From Actinostola sp. cb2023 (lineage: Eukaryota > Cnidaria > Anthozoa > Actiniaria > Actinostolidae): a stretch of 64,000 nt of DNA. A program made the translations under genes and the position numbers. The notes under the pieces are model-generated. The model had not been told where the DNA came from. It did no database searches and saw only the letters and a list, made by a program, of their open reading frames with translations. This document shows positions 1 through 10,282 of this stretch, in pieces; position 1 is the first letter of the stretch; every line of letters starts with the position of its first letter. The DNA lies in NCBI GenBank assembly GCA_033675265.1, contig JAUJYZ010000077.1, positions 212,501 to 276,500 of the forward strand, written 5' to 3'.

Positions 1-59
1 CCGCGAGCCGTGACCGTCCGGTGTAACGAACGCGCCATGCCACAGGGTGTCTCCCGGGA

Positions 60-520
60 AATCATAACGCACTATCAGCTAGGTCACGCAGTGGATATCA
101 CTGATTCGTCAGATTGTACGCTACAAACGTATCATGTCACGTTAACGTAACAAGGTAACGTAACGCACTATCACGGTATCTTATCACGGTGTCATAACGC
201 ACTATCACGGTAACGTAGCGCACTATCACGGTCTCGCACTATCACGGTGTCATAACGCACTATTTAACGTAACGAACTATCAGATACGTAATGCGACAGG
301 GCCCCTAAGGTACTAACGTGTTTATCACGGTAAAATAACGCACTATCACGGTAGGTAACGCACTATCACGTAACGGCACTGCTGACTATCACGGCGTCGC
401 ACTATCATCGTGACACTATGTTATCATTATCACGTAACGTAACGCACTATAACGTATCATAACACTACCATGGTAACGTATCATAACGTAACGAACTAGC
501 GCAGATTTCGTATGCCGTGA
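60..520. repeat. Degenerate tandem repeat of a CGCACTATCACGGTAACGTA-like unit
   Basis: Short irregular repeats built on 'cgcactatcacggtaacg' and 'cataacgcactatcacgg' follow one another for about 450 bp, with variable spacing and many small deletions. There is no open frame. Near 500-560 it runs into sequence resembling the end of the 'gcagatttcgtatg..gtgaaaaa' foldback family seen complete at 19844-19986, so part of it may derive from such an element. Confidence 0.7.
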
Positions 521-658
521 AAAAACAGTACCGTAACGTGTATCAGGATTTCGAATGAATGAAGCCGTACCGTCCTCGCCATGTCATACAGGGAAATGAA
601 GAGTAGGGCCGCAGTGGACATTCGTCAACCCAAAAATACTTCACTTATTATTTTTCGA

Positions 659-675
659 GGGGGGGGGGGGGGGGG
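659..675. repeat. Poly-G run
   Basis: A run of about 17 G. Several such runs occur in the window (4853-4872, 7557-7587, 27187-27235, 44477-44493). They mostly sit inside mobile-element remnants. Confidence 0.9.
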
Positions 676-805
676 ATGCTGATTGGCGTCATCATCGTAT
701 TAGTATTATAACACATCACTAACATCAGCTATGCACAGTACACGTGTATCAGAGGAATGAAGGTACTCTCAGTCAAAAAATGATATACATAAACTTACTT
801 TGAAC

Positions 806-935
806 TATATAAACCTTCTTTCTTTCTTTCTCTCTCTCTTTTTCTTTCTTTCTTTCTGAGTACAGTTCTCAGCACTTTTTGGTATCTTTTTGGCCTTGCT
901 AGGGGGGCAACTGTGTCCCGTACGGCCCTGGAATG
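806..935. repeat. CT-rich microsatellite followed by a fragment of a CAGGGCCGTAC-ended element
   Basis: Positions 806-857 are a ctttctttct/ctctct microsatellite. The following sequence (gtactgagaactg..., 'ggtatctttttg', 'cgtacggccctg') is the reverse complement of the sequence at 27168-27360. This indicates two copies of one dispersed non-autonomous element whose end reads CAGGGCCGTAC. Confidence 0.6.
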
Positions 936-1249
936 CGGCTGTTTATTTTACCACAATCCTTTGAGATCCTTCATCGGAACTATTGTTTAACGATTCCCAT
1001 AAATAGAGCTGGTAACTAGCGAGTGCACTAGTATGGGCTGCGTTTGTGTATAATGATAAATGCAATGGTTAAAGGAAATATATAACACCATGAAATAGAG
1101 TACTTAACTTTACCGACGTTTCGAGCCTTAGCCTTCGCGCGCCTTCCTAGCTCTTACTCCGACGAAGGGCTAACGCTCAAAACGTCAGCAAAGTTTTACG
1201 GCGACAGCTTCATTCTTACAAGTTGTAGTGTTTATGGCGCTCAAAGGAA

Positions 1250-1559
1250 TAGAGTCATTTTCGTATGATAATAATAATAATAATAATAAATAAGTTCTTG
1301 AGAACGCATCATACATAGTCTCGATGCTTTTAACAATTAATAAGGACAAAACAGTAGCAAAAGGAAAATAGAAAAAAGGTATTAAATATTCCTAGTATGA
1401 GTGAGAAATAAACCTACAATACCGTGACACTCAAATGGCTTCCTTTCTGAACCAATCAAAAAGCCGCGTGCAGATGCATCTCATCCAATCAAACTCTTTC
1501 AATACGGCGAGGCGCGGTGACTGTGCAGTAACTTTCCCACTCATACGAAAACGACTCTA
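1250..1559. mobile_element. Foldback MITE with TAGAGTCGTTTTCGTATGAG-type ends
   Basis: The left end (tagagtcattttcgtatga) and right end (ctcatacgaaaacgactcta) are inverted repeats of about 20 bp. The interior carries CCAATCA-type boxes as in the related copies at 32508-32668, 42237-42430 and 44567-44734. The left half is interrupted by an (ATA)n-tailed insertion at about 1268-1375. It encodes nothing, so it is a non-autonomous element. Confidence 0.75.
1268..1375 (-). mobile_element. 3' tail of a retroposon with (ATA)n end, inserted in the MITE
   Basis: An (ATA)n stretch is followed by 'aataagttcttgagaacgcat' and 'gatgcttttaacaa'. A similar arrangement occurs at 8142-8215 ('aataatttatttcttaaaaa', 'aatgcttttacaac'). 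A shared 3' end with a trinucleotide tail suggests a 5'-truncated LINE or SINE in reverse orientation. The family is not identified. Confidence 0.45.
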
Positions 1560-2009
1560 TGGTAAAATGTACAAGCAGCCATCTTCAGTTCTTCAGTACT
1601 GTAGATAGGAACTAGATTTCACAGGAATGTTACAGTGACTTGATGTTCTTTGGCGACTTAGTTGACAAAAACGTCGAACGAGCTGACAAAAGAAACCGTT
1701 ATGACTCGTGTATGTGCCGCGGCATAGCTAGGGTATGGATTGTCAGGCTTATGTACATTAGGGATATATCAGGCATCCTTGGATAAAGATCAGCCAACTT
1801 TTAAATATTGACAAAGAACAAGCAATAGAGTGATTCCTGGGCATTACTAATATGAACTACACTATTAGACACTATTAGACACTCAATCAATCAATCTTCA
1901 ATCAATCTTTATTTCATAATAAATAAGTATTTACAATATTTCACACGACCTGCAGGTAGCAAAGCTAATCGAGGCAGGCCGTGTGAGTTTATATGTACGA
2001 TATAATAAT

Positions 2010-2345
2010 CACTCTTTTGTTTTCTTTTGTTTCTTTGAATCTAATAAAACACTGACAGCTAATTAGTAGTGCCCAGGTTTAGAGTGATTCCAATAAACCT
2101 GGGCACTACTAACTACACCAATACAATACTATTAGACACTCACTCTTTTGTTTTCTTTTGTTTCTTTGAATCTAATAAACACTGACAGCTAATTAGTAGT
2201 GCCCAGGTTTAGAGTGATTCCAATAAACCTGGGCATTACTAACTACACCAATACCGCTATTAGACACTCACTCTTTTGTTTTCTTTTGTTTCTTTGAATC
2301 TAATAAACACTGACAGCTAATTAGTAGTACCCAGGTTTATTGGAA
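2010..2345. repeat. Tandem repeat, about 128-bp unit, 2.6 copies
   Basis: 'cactcttttgttttcttttg' recurs at about 2010, 2140 and 2268. Each unit contains a small palindrome (tagtagtgcccaggttta ... taaacctgggcactacta) flanked by 'agagtgattcc' and 'ggaatcactcta'. That looks like a small foldback element which was then tandemly duplicated. Fragments of the same motif lie at 1826-1880. Confidence 0.8.
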
Positions 2346-2640
2346 TCACTCTATCTTCAGTACACCGGCAAGACAAAAAAGCCTTCGCAGGACTTCCTCA
2401 ACGGAACTTTGTTAGTTTTTTATTCATAGTTCAATTCAAGTCCACGCTGATCAACAAGAGTTGATACATAGTGGAACAGTACTGATACTGATAGTTCTGA
2501 GATATGGTATAGAATACTGATCCGATCCTTTCTACCCATGCACGCCCCTTCCCCGGCCAATCCTCTTCCCGCACCCCCCGGGTATTATGGAATGGATGCG
2601 TGTTGATACATTAATCTAATAGTAATTTTGGCTTGTGCAG

Positions 2641-4768
2641 GTTTCTGTCGTCAATCAGAGTGCAGAACACACCTTGGCTATACGTAGTAATGCAAAAGTC
2701 TATGGTGAGATGATAAGATCATGTAATTTAGATATATATAATTTTAATGCACAGCTTTAATGAAAATAAGTGCAAACTTTGTGAGTTCTGTGCCATATAA
2801 AGTTATTATTTGTATCCTAAGAAATCGCGCGCTCTGATTGGTTGTTGAAGCGGGCGGTATTTTCTATATCTGACCACGGTCTGGTATCCTAGCATACTGG
2901 ACTGCCCTTCAATAACACAATTTGAAAGAAACTTCTTTTTTTCTTTTTTCTTTTGTGTGTTGTGTGCTCCATTGGTGTTTTTTATTTTTATTTTTTATTT
3001 TTGACGTTTTGAGTAAATGATGACTAACAGTTGGAGAAAATTATCACAACGTGTGTTGTGATCTACTTGTAGCTTCTCCCAACCAACAGACAGCATTTGA
3101 TGAGATGATTAAATTGTGTGTTGTGATCTACTTGTAGCTTCTCCCAACCAACAGACAGCATTTGATGAGATGATTAAATTGTGTGTTGTGATCTACTTGT
3201 AGCTTCTCCCAACCAACAGACAGCATTTGAGAGATGATTAAATTGTGTGTTGTGATCAGCTTCTCCCAACCAACAGACAGCATTTGATGAGATGATTAAA
3301 TTGTGTGTTGTGATCTACTTGTAGCTTCTCTCCCCACCAACAGACAGCATTTGATGAGATGATTAAATTGTGTGTTGTGATCTACTTGTAGCTTCTCCCA
3401 ACCAACAGACAGCATTTGATGAGATGATTAAATTGTGTGTTGTGATCTACTTGTAGCTTCTCCCAACCAACAGACAGCATTTGATGAGATGATTAAATTG
3501 TGTGTTGTGATCTACTTGTAGCTTCTCCCAACCAACAGACAGCATTTGATGATGATTAAATTGTGTGTTGTGATCTACTTGTAGCTTCTCCCAACCAACA
3601 GACAGCATTTGATGATGATTAAATTGTGTGTTGTGATCTACTTGTAGCTTCTCCCAACCAACAGACAGCATTTGATGATGATTAAATTGTGTGTTGTGAT
3701 CTACTTGTAGCTTCTCCCAACCAACAGACAGCATTTGATGATGATTAAATTGTGTGTTGTGATCTACTTGTAGCTTCTCCCAACCAACAGACAGCATTTG
3801 ATGATGATTAAATTGTGTGTTGTGATCTACTTGTAGCTTCTCCCAACCAACAGACAGCATTTGACGAGATGATAAACCGTGTTGTCGATGCATCGCTCAT
3901 CGATACACATGCTTTAAAACATCACCACTCAAACCTCAAACACAACCACGTGGTTGTCGCTAGCGTGGTCGGTAATTATGTCAGCTATGGAGCGCTGCTG
4001 TCCACCAACGCTTCAAGACTGCAAGCTTGTCTTAATCAATTCATGGACACGAAGGAAAACTGGAGGTTTGAGCTTCTTCGTGAAGCAGTTGGAGGCAAAA
4101 GGGTGAGTCCTAAAACAGTAGAATTAATAATATAAAAAAGAAGTTTATACAAAACTATGACATAAGGCGCGCTCTGATTTGCCAAAGGATGCCGTGCCAT
4201 CCAATGCATTTTCCAAACAAAATCTTAGAAAACGATCGATTTTATTTTTAATGCCATTTCTCCTGTGTCAGATATTTATATGAGCTGAAACTTCGCCCTT
4301 TCACTAATTTTGAGCTGCTCTTTAATTTTCATTTCTGGAGTTCATGTTCACACTGCTGTTCGATTAATTATGGGAGTTGCATTAGTGCAAGTCGCCTATT
4401 TTGGGATCACTCACTCACTCGGCTGTAAGTACGTTTTCATTACGTTGCCGCTGAAGTACACCGCAGGCTCACAACGTTGGGGGAGGGGTGGTAATGTTGG
4501 CCAACGAGTGCCTTTGATTTCACATTCCAACGTACTGTCTTTCTCCAAGGTTCGCGTAACACCCGCTGAAGACTACTTTGGCAGTGGCGGTATATTCAGT
4601 ATCTCCGTGTACTCTGGTTTGGCGTTGTTTGTAGTGCTCTTTATTACTGGTCTCATATGGGAGTACCAAAAAACGAGGAAAAAAGACAAGAAATCCTATC
4701 AAGTCAATCATAAAGTGCGCGGTATTCAACCCAGTAAAAACACTACTAGAATCAATAAAGGTAAATAG
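2641..4768 (+). CDS. C-terminal exons of an unrecognised single-pass membrane protein (partial)
   Basis: I do not recognise this protein. Three phase-compatible exons can be read: 2641-2704 (after 'cttgtgcag', before 'gtgaga'), 3837-4102 (after 'ctacttgtag', before 'gtgagt') and 4550-4768 (after 'ttctccaag', stop TAG at 4766-4768). Joined they give about 182 residues. The phase-1/phase-2 junction makes Ala, and the next junction is phase 0. The product has NQS and NAS glycosylation-type sites. Near 4595-4665 there is a hydrophobic segment (FSISVYSGLALFVV...), followed by a basic tail (KTRKKDKK). This implies an outside N-terminus, one membrane span and a short cytoplasmic tail. Upstream exons are not identified. 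The intron between exons 1 and 2 holds a dispersed repeat and a splice-site array. An alternative is that the last 'exon' continues from a longer open frame beginning at 4310. Confidence 0.5.
2812..3050 (+). mobile_element. Dispersed repeat copy, truncated (family also at 23585-24005 and 49362-49697)
   Basis: It starts 'ggtatcctaagaaatcgcgc' and contains 'gctctgattggttgttgaag', 'cctagcatactggactgccc' and 'ttcaataacacaatttgaa', all shared with the other two copies in the window. This copy loses its far end at about 3050, where the 60-65 bp tandem array begins. Confidence 0.75.
3051..3865. repeat. 13-copy tandem array repeating a 3' splice site and exon start
   Basis: A 60-65 bp unit reads 'gtgtgttgtgatctacttg', then 'tagcttctcccaaccaacag', then 'acagcatttgatgagatgat'. 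It recurs 13 times. The last copy is the real acceptor and first codons of the exon at 3837-4102. Earlier copies are 64 bp (gatgagatg) and later ones mostly 60 bp (gatgatg). Copy 4 lacks 'tacttgt', so its acceptor context differs. Most copies keep an intact 'ctacttgtag' acceptor. Confidence 0.9.
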
Positions 4769-4872
4769 ATCATATAGGTGGAATAATACCATAATAATTG
4801 AAGGTCTTTGTTTTTGTTTTCTCACAGGGCCCGATCCAGAGATTTTGCAAGAGGGGGGGGGGGGGGGGGGGG

Positions 4873-7556
4873 TAGGGCTGTCCCGATTATGCTCGGCAAC
4901 TTTTTGGCAACTTTTTGGTTTTGGGGCATCTTTTTTGATTTGGGGCAACTTTTCTCTCGTCGGGCATCTTTTCTGCTTTAAAGGGCAACTTTTATGTTTT
5001 TTAGGATTTTCAGGGAAATCATTTGGCCTGAAATGTGCAAAATAATATTTTGTTTTAATTTTGGCATCAAACTTCACTTTACTTCAGTCTAAAAACCGGA
5101 AGTATCGCTCGAGTGGATTGGTATCAGTGTGGTCATCCTGTGGTTTGACGAGCATGCTGTATTGTTGGCCAGCGTTCTCTTGAGTATTCAAAATGGCGGA
5201 GGTCGCGGAGGTTACGGATTCGGACTTGTCGAGTGAAGATGAAATAATAGAATCCAACCCTTTAACTATAGCCGGTACAGCTGGAGCAAAGTTAAGCACT
5301 CCTCAAAAAGCTGCCATTTCTCGAAAGAGAAAACTCCCAGACAACATTGCTGGAAAGAAGAACTATGTTCGTGGAACGGCGGGGCCTGATGTATCGCTTT
5401 GGCACAGGGTGTGAAGGAATTTCAAAATGAACACTTCACTGTTCAAACTGGGCAACTCTGGTGCAACGCCTGTAGAGAGGCATTATCAAGGAAGAAGAGT
5501 TCTCTGCAAAAGCATGTTACTTCTCAAAAGCATGTGAATGGTAAAGTTATTTTGGAGAAGGGTAAAAAGAAGGATCAGAATATTCGAGAGCTTATGTCCA
5601 AGCACAACACCATGAAAGGGTCTACCCTTCCAGAAGATATGAAACTCTATCGTTACGAACTAGTAGAGATTTTGCTGAAAGCTGGGATCCCTCTCGCAAA
5701 GGTTGATATGCTTAGACCCTTCCTTGAAAAGTATGGCCATCGATTGACAGCACGTTCACATCTGTCAGAATTCATCCCTCTAATCTCCAAGAAAGAGAAG
5801 GAACTGTTGAAGAAAGAAATTGCTGCTGCAAGTGGGTTTTCAGTTATCTTTGATGGAAGTACTAGACTTGGCGAAGCTTTGGCTATTGTAGTACGCTTCG
5901 TAGATGAACAGTATAAAGTTCAGCAGCGGCTTATCAGGCTTGAAGTTCTAGCTCGAAGCCTCAATGCGGAACAACTGGCCCAGAGACTGATCCAATGCCT
6001 GGCAGTCGATTATGGCATTACACCTCCTCATTTATTGGCAGCTATGAGGGACGGCGCAGCTGTAAATGAGGCTGCTCTGCGACAGATTGGATTTTATTTT
6101 CATAACGTGTTCAATGTGAAATGCTTTTCACATACCATAGATAACTGCAGGGAAACATTTTGAATTTTCGGCTGTTGTTGACACCTTTTCCAGATACTGG
6201 AGCACAATGTTTGCTCTAAGCCCAGCAGCTAGATAGTCTAGCTTGGAAAACCAAAACGGGCACTTCAATGAAGCTCAAATCCGATACCAGATGGTGGAGC
6301 CTTTTTGAAGTACTAGATTTGGTCTCTAAGTATATGGGGATGTTGAGCCATTCTTGAGGGAAAACGACCTGTCTCCTATGTGTAGAGAAGCCAAGCTACT
6401 GGAGATTTTTGATGACCCTGAGGCTACCCGTTTTTGATGACCTGGAAAAATGGAACTGGCAGCTATGATTGATGCAGGCAGGCATTTTGTTTGCGCCACA
6501 TATTACCTGGAAGAGGACGGGCCACTTGTGTTCTCTTGTTATGAGCGCCTGTCAACACTAGCCCATGCTATTGCCATTGAGGCATATCCCAATGCAGAGG
6601 CCAAAGCCAGGCAGCATGCAGGTGTGAACCATGCACTTTACAATCAGCTTATTGCAAAGGCAAAGGATTGCATAAACCCAGGATTCCAGTATTTCCAGAG
6701 GAAATTTAGCGTAGAATTTCGTTCCACTGTGCGTGCTTTCAAAGCAGCACGCCTGTGTTGCCCTGTGAAAGTACAAGAACTACACCCAAATGCTGCCTCT
6801 GTCCAAGCACTAAAAGAGTTTGGTTTGGTGAGATTGCAGGTCTTGTCCAAGAACTGCCTAATTACTTGGCCAGTGCAGATGGCACAGTTTGCGAGTCAGA
6901 GGATGATAAAGTACGATGGTGGAGTGATCATGTTAATGCTCTACCAAATTGGTCAGCAGCTACAAAGAAGATCTTGCTAGTTCAGCCGAGCTCAGCATCT
7001 GCAGAGAGAGTATTTAGCATGCTACAGAATGCGTTTAACCATCAGCAAGATGGAGCATTGGAGGAAACTCTTGAAGTTTCTGTGATGCTTCGGTATAATG
7101 GCAACAAGCGCAATAATGCCGAGGTGTAATTTGAGAAGTTTAAGTGGTGTTCTACTGAGCAGATCATGAAAGCTGGACAAATATTGCTATATGGGTGATG
7201 GCTCAGAACATGTTGCTATAAGAGACATATGGACATCATAATTGGAATATGGTGCGATATGAACCAAGTTGTTTTGTTTTCACTGTACACATGGTGCATT
7301 TGTTATTGCATTACATTAATTTTACAGATTATTGTTTGTTCTTTACAATAAAACATCTAATTTTCAATTTTGGGTTTCATTTTCCTTATAAAAATCCCCG
7401 AAAAAAGAAAAATCTCGGTAGCATCCTTAAGGCAACTTTTTAAAATTCAGGCAACTTTTTGGCAACTTTTGCAATTTTGGGGCAACTTTTTGGCAACTTT
7501 TGGCGATTTTGGGGGCATCTTTTCAGAGAATTTGGAGCATAATTGGGACAGCCCTA
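4873..7556 (+). mobile_element. hAT-superfamily DNA transposon, degenerate, inserted in poly-G
   Basis: The left end TAGGGCTGTCCCGATTATGC (from 4873) and right end GCATAATTGGGACAGCCCTA (to 7556) are 22-bp inverted repeats with one mismatch. Subterminal 'ggcaactttttggcaac' repeats lie inside both ends. G runs flank both sides (4853-4872 and 7557-7587). An 8-bp target duplication, as expected for hAT, would therefore be GGGGGGGG. The transposase frame inside is broken, so the copy is inactive. Confidence 0.85.
5193..7129 (+). pseudogene. hAT transposase pseudogene with BED/CGGBP1-like zinc finger
   Basis: Coding blocks lie in alternating frames: 5193-5414, 5399-6163, a damaged stretch 6164-6449 with several stops, 6450-6980 and 6755-7129. 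The second block has a zinc finger near its start (LWCNACREAL...SLQKHVTSQKH), of the type seen in BED/CGGBP1-like hAT proteins. The middle contains a transposase-core-like stretch (GFSVIFDGSTRLGEALAIVV, then AAMRDGAAVN and CFSHTIDN). The last block ends with SSASAERVFSML, the conserved hAT C-terminal dimerisation motif. At least three frameshifts plus stops show it is dead. The assignment rests on motif order and on the hAT-like ends surrounding it. Confidence 0.85.
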
Positions 7557-7588
<32 letters not shown>

Positions 7589-7760
7589 GTTCAAAGTTGG
7601 ACATTGGTTGTTTTTTTTTTGTGGCAAAAAAGGTATTCAAATTTCCAAAAGGGGGGCGTGCGCCTCCTTCGCCCCACCCTAAATCCGCCCCTGTCTCACA
7701 CTCACAATCACTCACTACCACTATCACTGCCACTACTTATACTATTATAGCAGTGCCACA

Positions 7761-7890
7761 TATAACGTGCGCTCTGATTGGCTAAAGTATGCATATACCA
7801 CGTGCTTTATGAGAGCACAGAGCACGCGCGCGCAGATTTTAAATATTTTAGTAACGAACAAAATTGAAAACTTGCCTAAAATCATAATAC
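7761..7890. mobile_element. Dispersed repeat, 'cgctctgattggc...gagcacgcgcgc' family
   Basis: This stretch (gcgctctgattggctaaag, cacgtgctttatgagagcac, acgaacaaaattgaaaactt) closely matches 61147-61275. Part of the same family reappears at 9305-9445 and 61300-61410. No coding capacity. Confidence 0.7.
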
Positions 7891-7936
7891 TCCAGTTGTT
7901 TAGCACCGCTGTACTCCTTGACAGAAGACGCATGTT

Positions 7937-8141
7937 TGCAGGTTAAGCTTCGAGTCAGTGTAAATTATTCACAAATACCAATGAGAATGCGAACAAATGT
8001 TGTTGACAGTGGACACCTCTAGTCGGAGATCGAGTAAACCATGGAATTATAAAATCATGTTTCTATTGTCCGATGTCAACAAGTTTGTTCGCATTCTCGT
8101 TAGTATTACAGTATTTACACTGACTCGAGGATAACCCTGCA
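7937..8141. mobile_element. Foldback MITE, about 60-bp inverted arms
   Basis: The left arm (cgagtcagtgtaaa...gagaatgcgaacaaa) and right arm (tttgttcgcattctc...tttacactgactcg) are inverted and near identical, around a spacer of roughly 80 bp. Outer sequence 'tgcaggtta' and 'taaccctgca' extends the pairing. Confidence 0.8.
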
Positions 8142-8290
8142 TACATAATAATAATAATAATTTATTTCTTAAAAACGCATTTCAAAAAAATTCAATGCTT
8201 TTACAACTTTTTACATGCCTCTACTGTCTGAATTTACAGCGGTTTTTTTACAGAGGGGGAGGGGGAGGGGGAGGGGGAAGGGGAGACTAT
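8142..8290. repeat. (ATA)n-tailed retroposon tail and G-rich (GAGGGG)n run
   Basis: Positions 8142-8215 carry (ATA)n followed by a tail like that at 1268-1375. Positions 8251-8285 are 'gagggggagggggagggg', a G-run array able in principle to form a G-quadruplex. Confidence 0.6.
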
Positions 8291-8589
8291 AGAGTCATTC
8301 TTCCGTGACAATCTCCGATACTTGACCCTGTTGATCATACGTCCGATATGCACGTTATGACAATGACAGTTGCGTGACGAGGGAGACTATTTGTCGGTGA
8401 TCATAGATAAAGATCTCGGCAGTACATACTCGGTACGTCTTGAGGTTGCATAGGTCAGATGGTTCTGATAACGCCCTTCAAGGCGCGTTTGTTTTTGTTA
8501 AATATATTTATAAGCTTACAAAGGCTTCAATAGCACTATTTTCATTCGGACTCGACTTCGTATAGACCCGACTTTCGAGACTCTGGAAC

Positions 8590-9225
8590 CAGGGTATGGA
8601 ACGATGAGTTAGCACTTCTATTAACGATGACCCTAGAGCGAACAATACTTCGGATTTAGTTTGATATACGCTCGGAAACTTATTTGACCCGTTTCAGCAT
8701 ATAATTACTTCATTAGGCGTTTGGATATCATCGCCCCCGTTTTCAGCCAATCGAAACCCTGAAACAGACCCCTGACCGATACGATCACATACTTCACATT
8801 CTGTGTACTACGAAGAAAAATATAAAAGAAAGCGCAATTTCTAACTCGATCACTTCCTCCGGAAGTGTCCGAGTAATTATATTCAAGATTTATGAGCACG
8901 AGCTTCTACACAGCACTTCTAGTATAGTCGGTAGTCGTCGAACGATGAGCTTTAACGATGACCCAAGAGCGAACCACTTGACCCGTTTGAGCATAGAATT
9001 ACTTCATTAGGAGTTCAGATATCATCGCCCCAGTTTTCAGCCAACCGAAACCCTGAAACAGACATTCCTGACCGATACCATCACATTCTTCACATTTAGT
9101 GTACTACGAAGAAAAATATAGAAGAAAGCGCAATTTCTAACTCGATCACTTCCTCCGGAAGTGTCCGAGTAAAGAGCGCCTTTTCTAACTCGGTCACTTC
9201 CTCCGGAAGTGTCCGAGTAAATAGA
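8590..9225. repeat. Direct duplication, about 290-bp unit, with an extra partial copy
   Basis: Sequence 8590-8875 (aacgatgag..., gagcgaac, 'ttacttcattaggcgtttgg', 'cacttcctccggaagtgtcc') is repeated at about 8940-9168. The last 'taactcggtcacttcctccg' segment is present once more at 9187-9217. Each unit ends in the palindrome CACTTCCTCCGGAAGTG. Confidence 0.85.
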
Positions 9226-9444
9226 AAACTTGTCTACACGTTCGTATTTTGAACGAGCTTTTGCTCTTTGACGTAACCTGGATAAATAAACGATTGATTG
9301 ATCGATTGATCGATTGATTGCTGTGCTCTGTGCAGCTTTAGAGCACTTGAGAAGTGTTCAGAAGCATGGCGCGCACCTAACACTTCTCTCGTGTTCTGAT
9401 CAGTCCCCGCGTGCTCTACTACTGCACGTACAGAGCACGCGCGC

Positions 9445-9774
9445 TCGTTTTCTATTTCTTCAATAATCCCAAGTACTTCTGTTTTCAAAGGTATTTTAAC
9501 CAACGGAACAAGTTCGTCAATCCCTCGAGAAGCCGCTACGACCATCGAACAGACAAAACAACAGCGTCATAGAACAAATGAGCAGCTAAAACGTTCCCCA
9601 CCTACCCTCCCACAGTCCTATGGAGACACACCAAGGGAAAGACTTATAGCAAGACAAAGAATGGAAGTGCTGGAGTTAGAAAAGGATTTTTACAGATTTG
9701 AAAAAGAATGGGAAAAGCGTTTTAACGATGTACAAATGAAGCAAACAACAGGGAGATCGCAATTAGACAATTAA
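9445..9774 (+). CDS. Coding-looking terminal exon, charged and coiled-coil-like; function unknown
   Basis: The frame ending in TAA at 9772-9774 is open from about 9405 with no obvious ATG. From about 9490 it reads like protein: a Ser/Thr/Pro-rich start (TNGTSSSIPREAATT) followed by a highly charged helical stretch (RQRMEVLELEKDFYRFEKEW) and a polar end. A possible acceptor is 'ttctgttttcaaag' just before about 9490. The first part overlaps a dispersed repeat. I recognise no family. Charged C-termini like this occur in Myb/SANT-type accessory proteins of DNA transposons, but that is only a guess. It could be a relic. Confidence 0.35.
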   Translation, partial: SFSISSIIPSTSVFKGILTNGTSSSIPREAATTIEQTKQQRHRTNEQLKRSPPTLPQSYGDTPRERLIARQRMEVLELEKDFYRFEKEWEKRFNDVQMKQTTGRSQLDN

Positions 9775-9820
9775 TAATGATCAGGAGCCCATAGTCATGG
9801 GCTGCTGTAATGATATTAGG

Positions 9821-10103
9821 TACAGTTGAACCTCCGGTTGCGACCACTCTCGTAAGCGACCAGTTTTCCAAAATACCAAAAGTTCAGTTCCAAGTTAAAT
9901 CACTATAGTTGGCACCTCTCGTGTAAGCGACCACCTCTCCTAAGCGACCAGTTTTCCAAAATACCAAATTAAAGTTCAGTTCCAAGTCAAATCACTATAG
10001 TTGGAACCTCTCGTAAGCGACCGCCTCTCGTAAGCGACCACCTCTCGTAAGCGACCACAAAGCTTGACATTTTGGGTGGTCGCTTACGGGAGGTTCGACT
10101 GTA
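9821..10103. mobile_element. pogo/Tigger-like MITE (TACAGTTGAACCTCC ends)
   Basis: It starts TACAGTTGAACCTCCGGTTG and ends GGGAGGTTCGACTGTA, with internal repeats of 'cgtaagcgaccacctct'. TA borders and CAGT(T/C)GAACCTC ends resemble pogo/Tigger (Tc1/mariner superfamily) termini. Related copies are at 14946-15118, 16012-16740, 37930-38032 and 53620-53697. Confidence 0.75.
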
Positions 10104-10282
10104 TTTAAATTGATCATGTACAAATTATAAAAAGAAAAAGAAAGAAAAAGCTACTAAAACGAGACATCGAATCGACTTACGGCAATCCCGGTGCTAATAA
10201 AACTAAGTCCTAACCAAAAGGCCAGTGAGGGAGGGGATCTCCGGCCGGACCATAAGCCGTACCTTTGGATATCCTCTATCAT

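Larger units (their letters stand above)
4825..7693. mobile_element. Short non-autonomous element (CAGGGGCGGAT ends) split by a hAT transposon
   Basis: The left remnant (cagggcccgatccagagatt...gcaagagggg) and right remnant (gttggacattggttg ... accctaaatccgcccctg) match the two parts of the uninterrupted element at 51057-51226, which lies in the opposite orientation. The interior between them is the 2.7-kb hAT element. 'tctcac' stands at both outer edges and may be a target duplication. Confidence 0.8.

Noticed and set aside
3447..3893. 148-residue frame on the minus strand made of MLSVGWEKLQVDHNTQF repeats
   Set aside because: It is the reverse reading of the 60-bp tandem array. The + strand has the splice acceptor and a coding exon at its end.
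4310..4549. N-terminal part of the 152-residue frame starting at 4310
   Set aside because: It includes likely intron sequence. The phase-matched exon begins at 4550 after a good acceptor and carries the membrane segment.
7370..7785. Frames of 60-126 residues with poly-Gly
   Set aside because: They run through the poly-G tract and the border of the hAT element.
9234..9545. 103-residue minus-strand frame with an ATG
   Set aside because: Largely within a dispersed repeat. The opposite strand has better coding character continuing to 9774.
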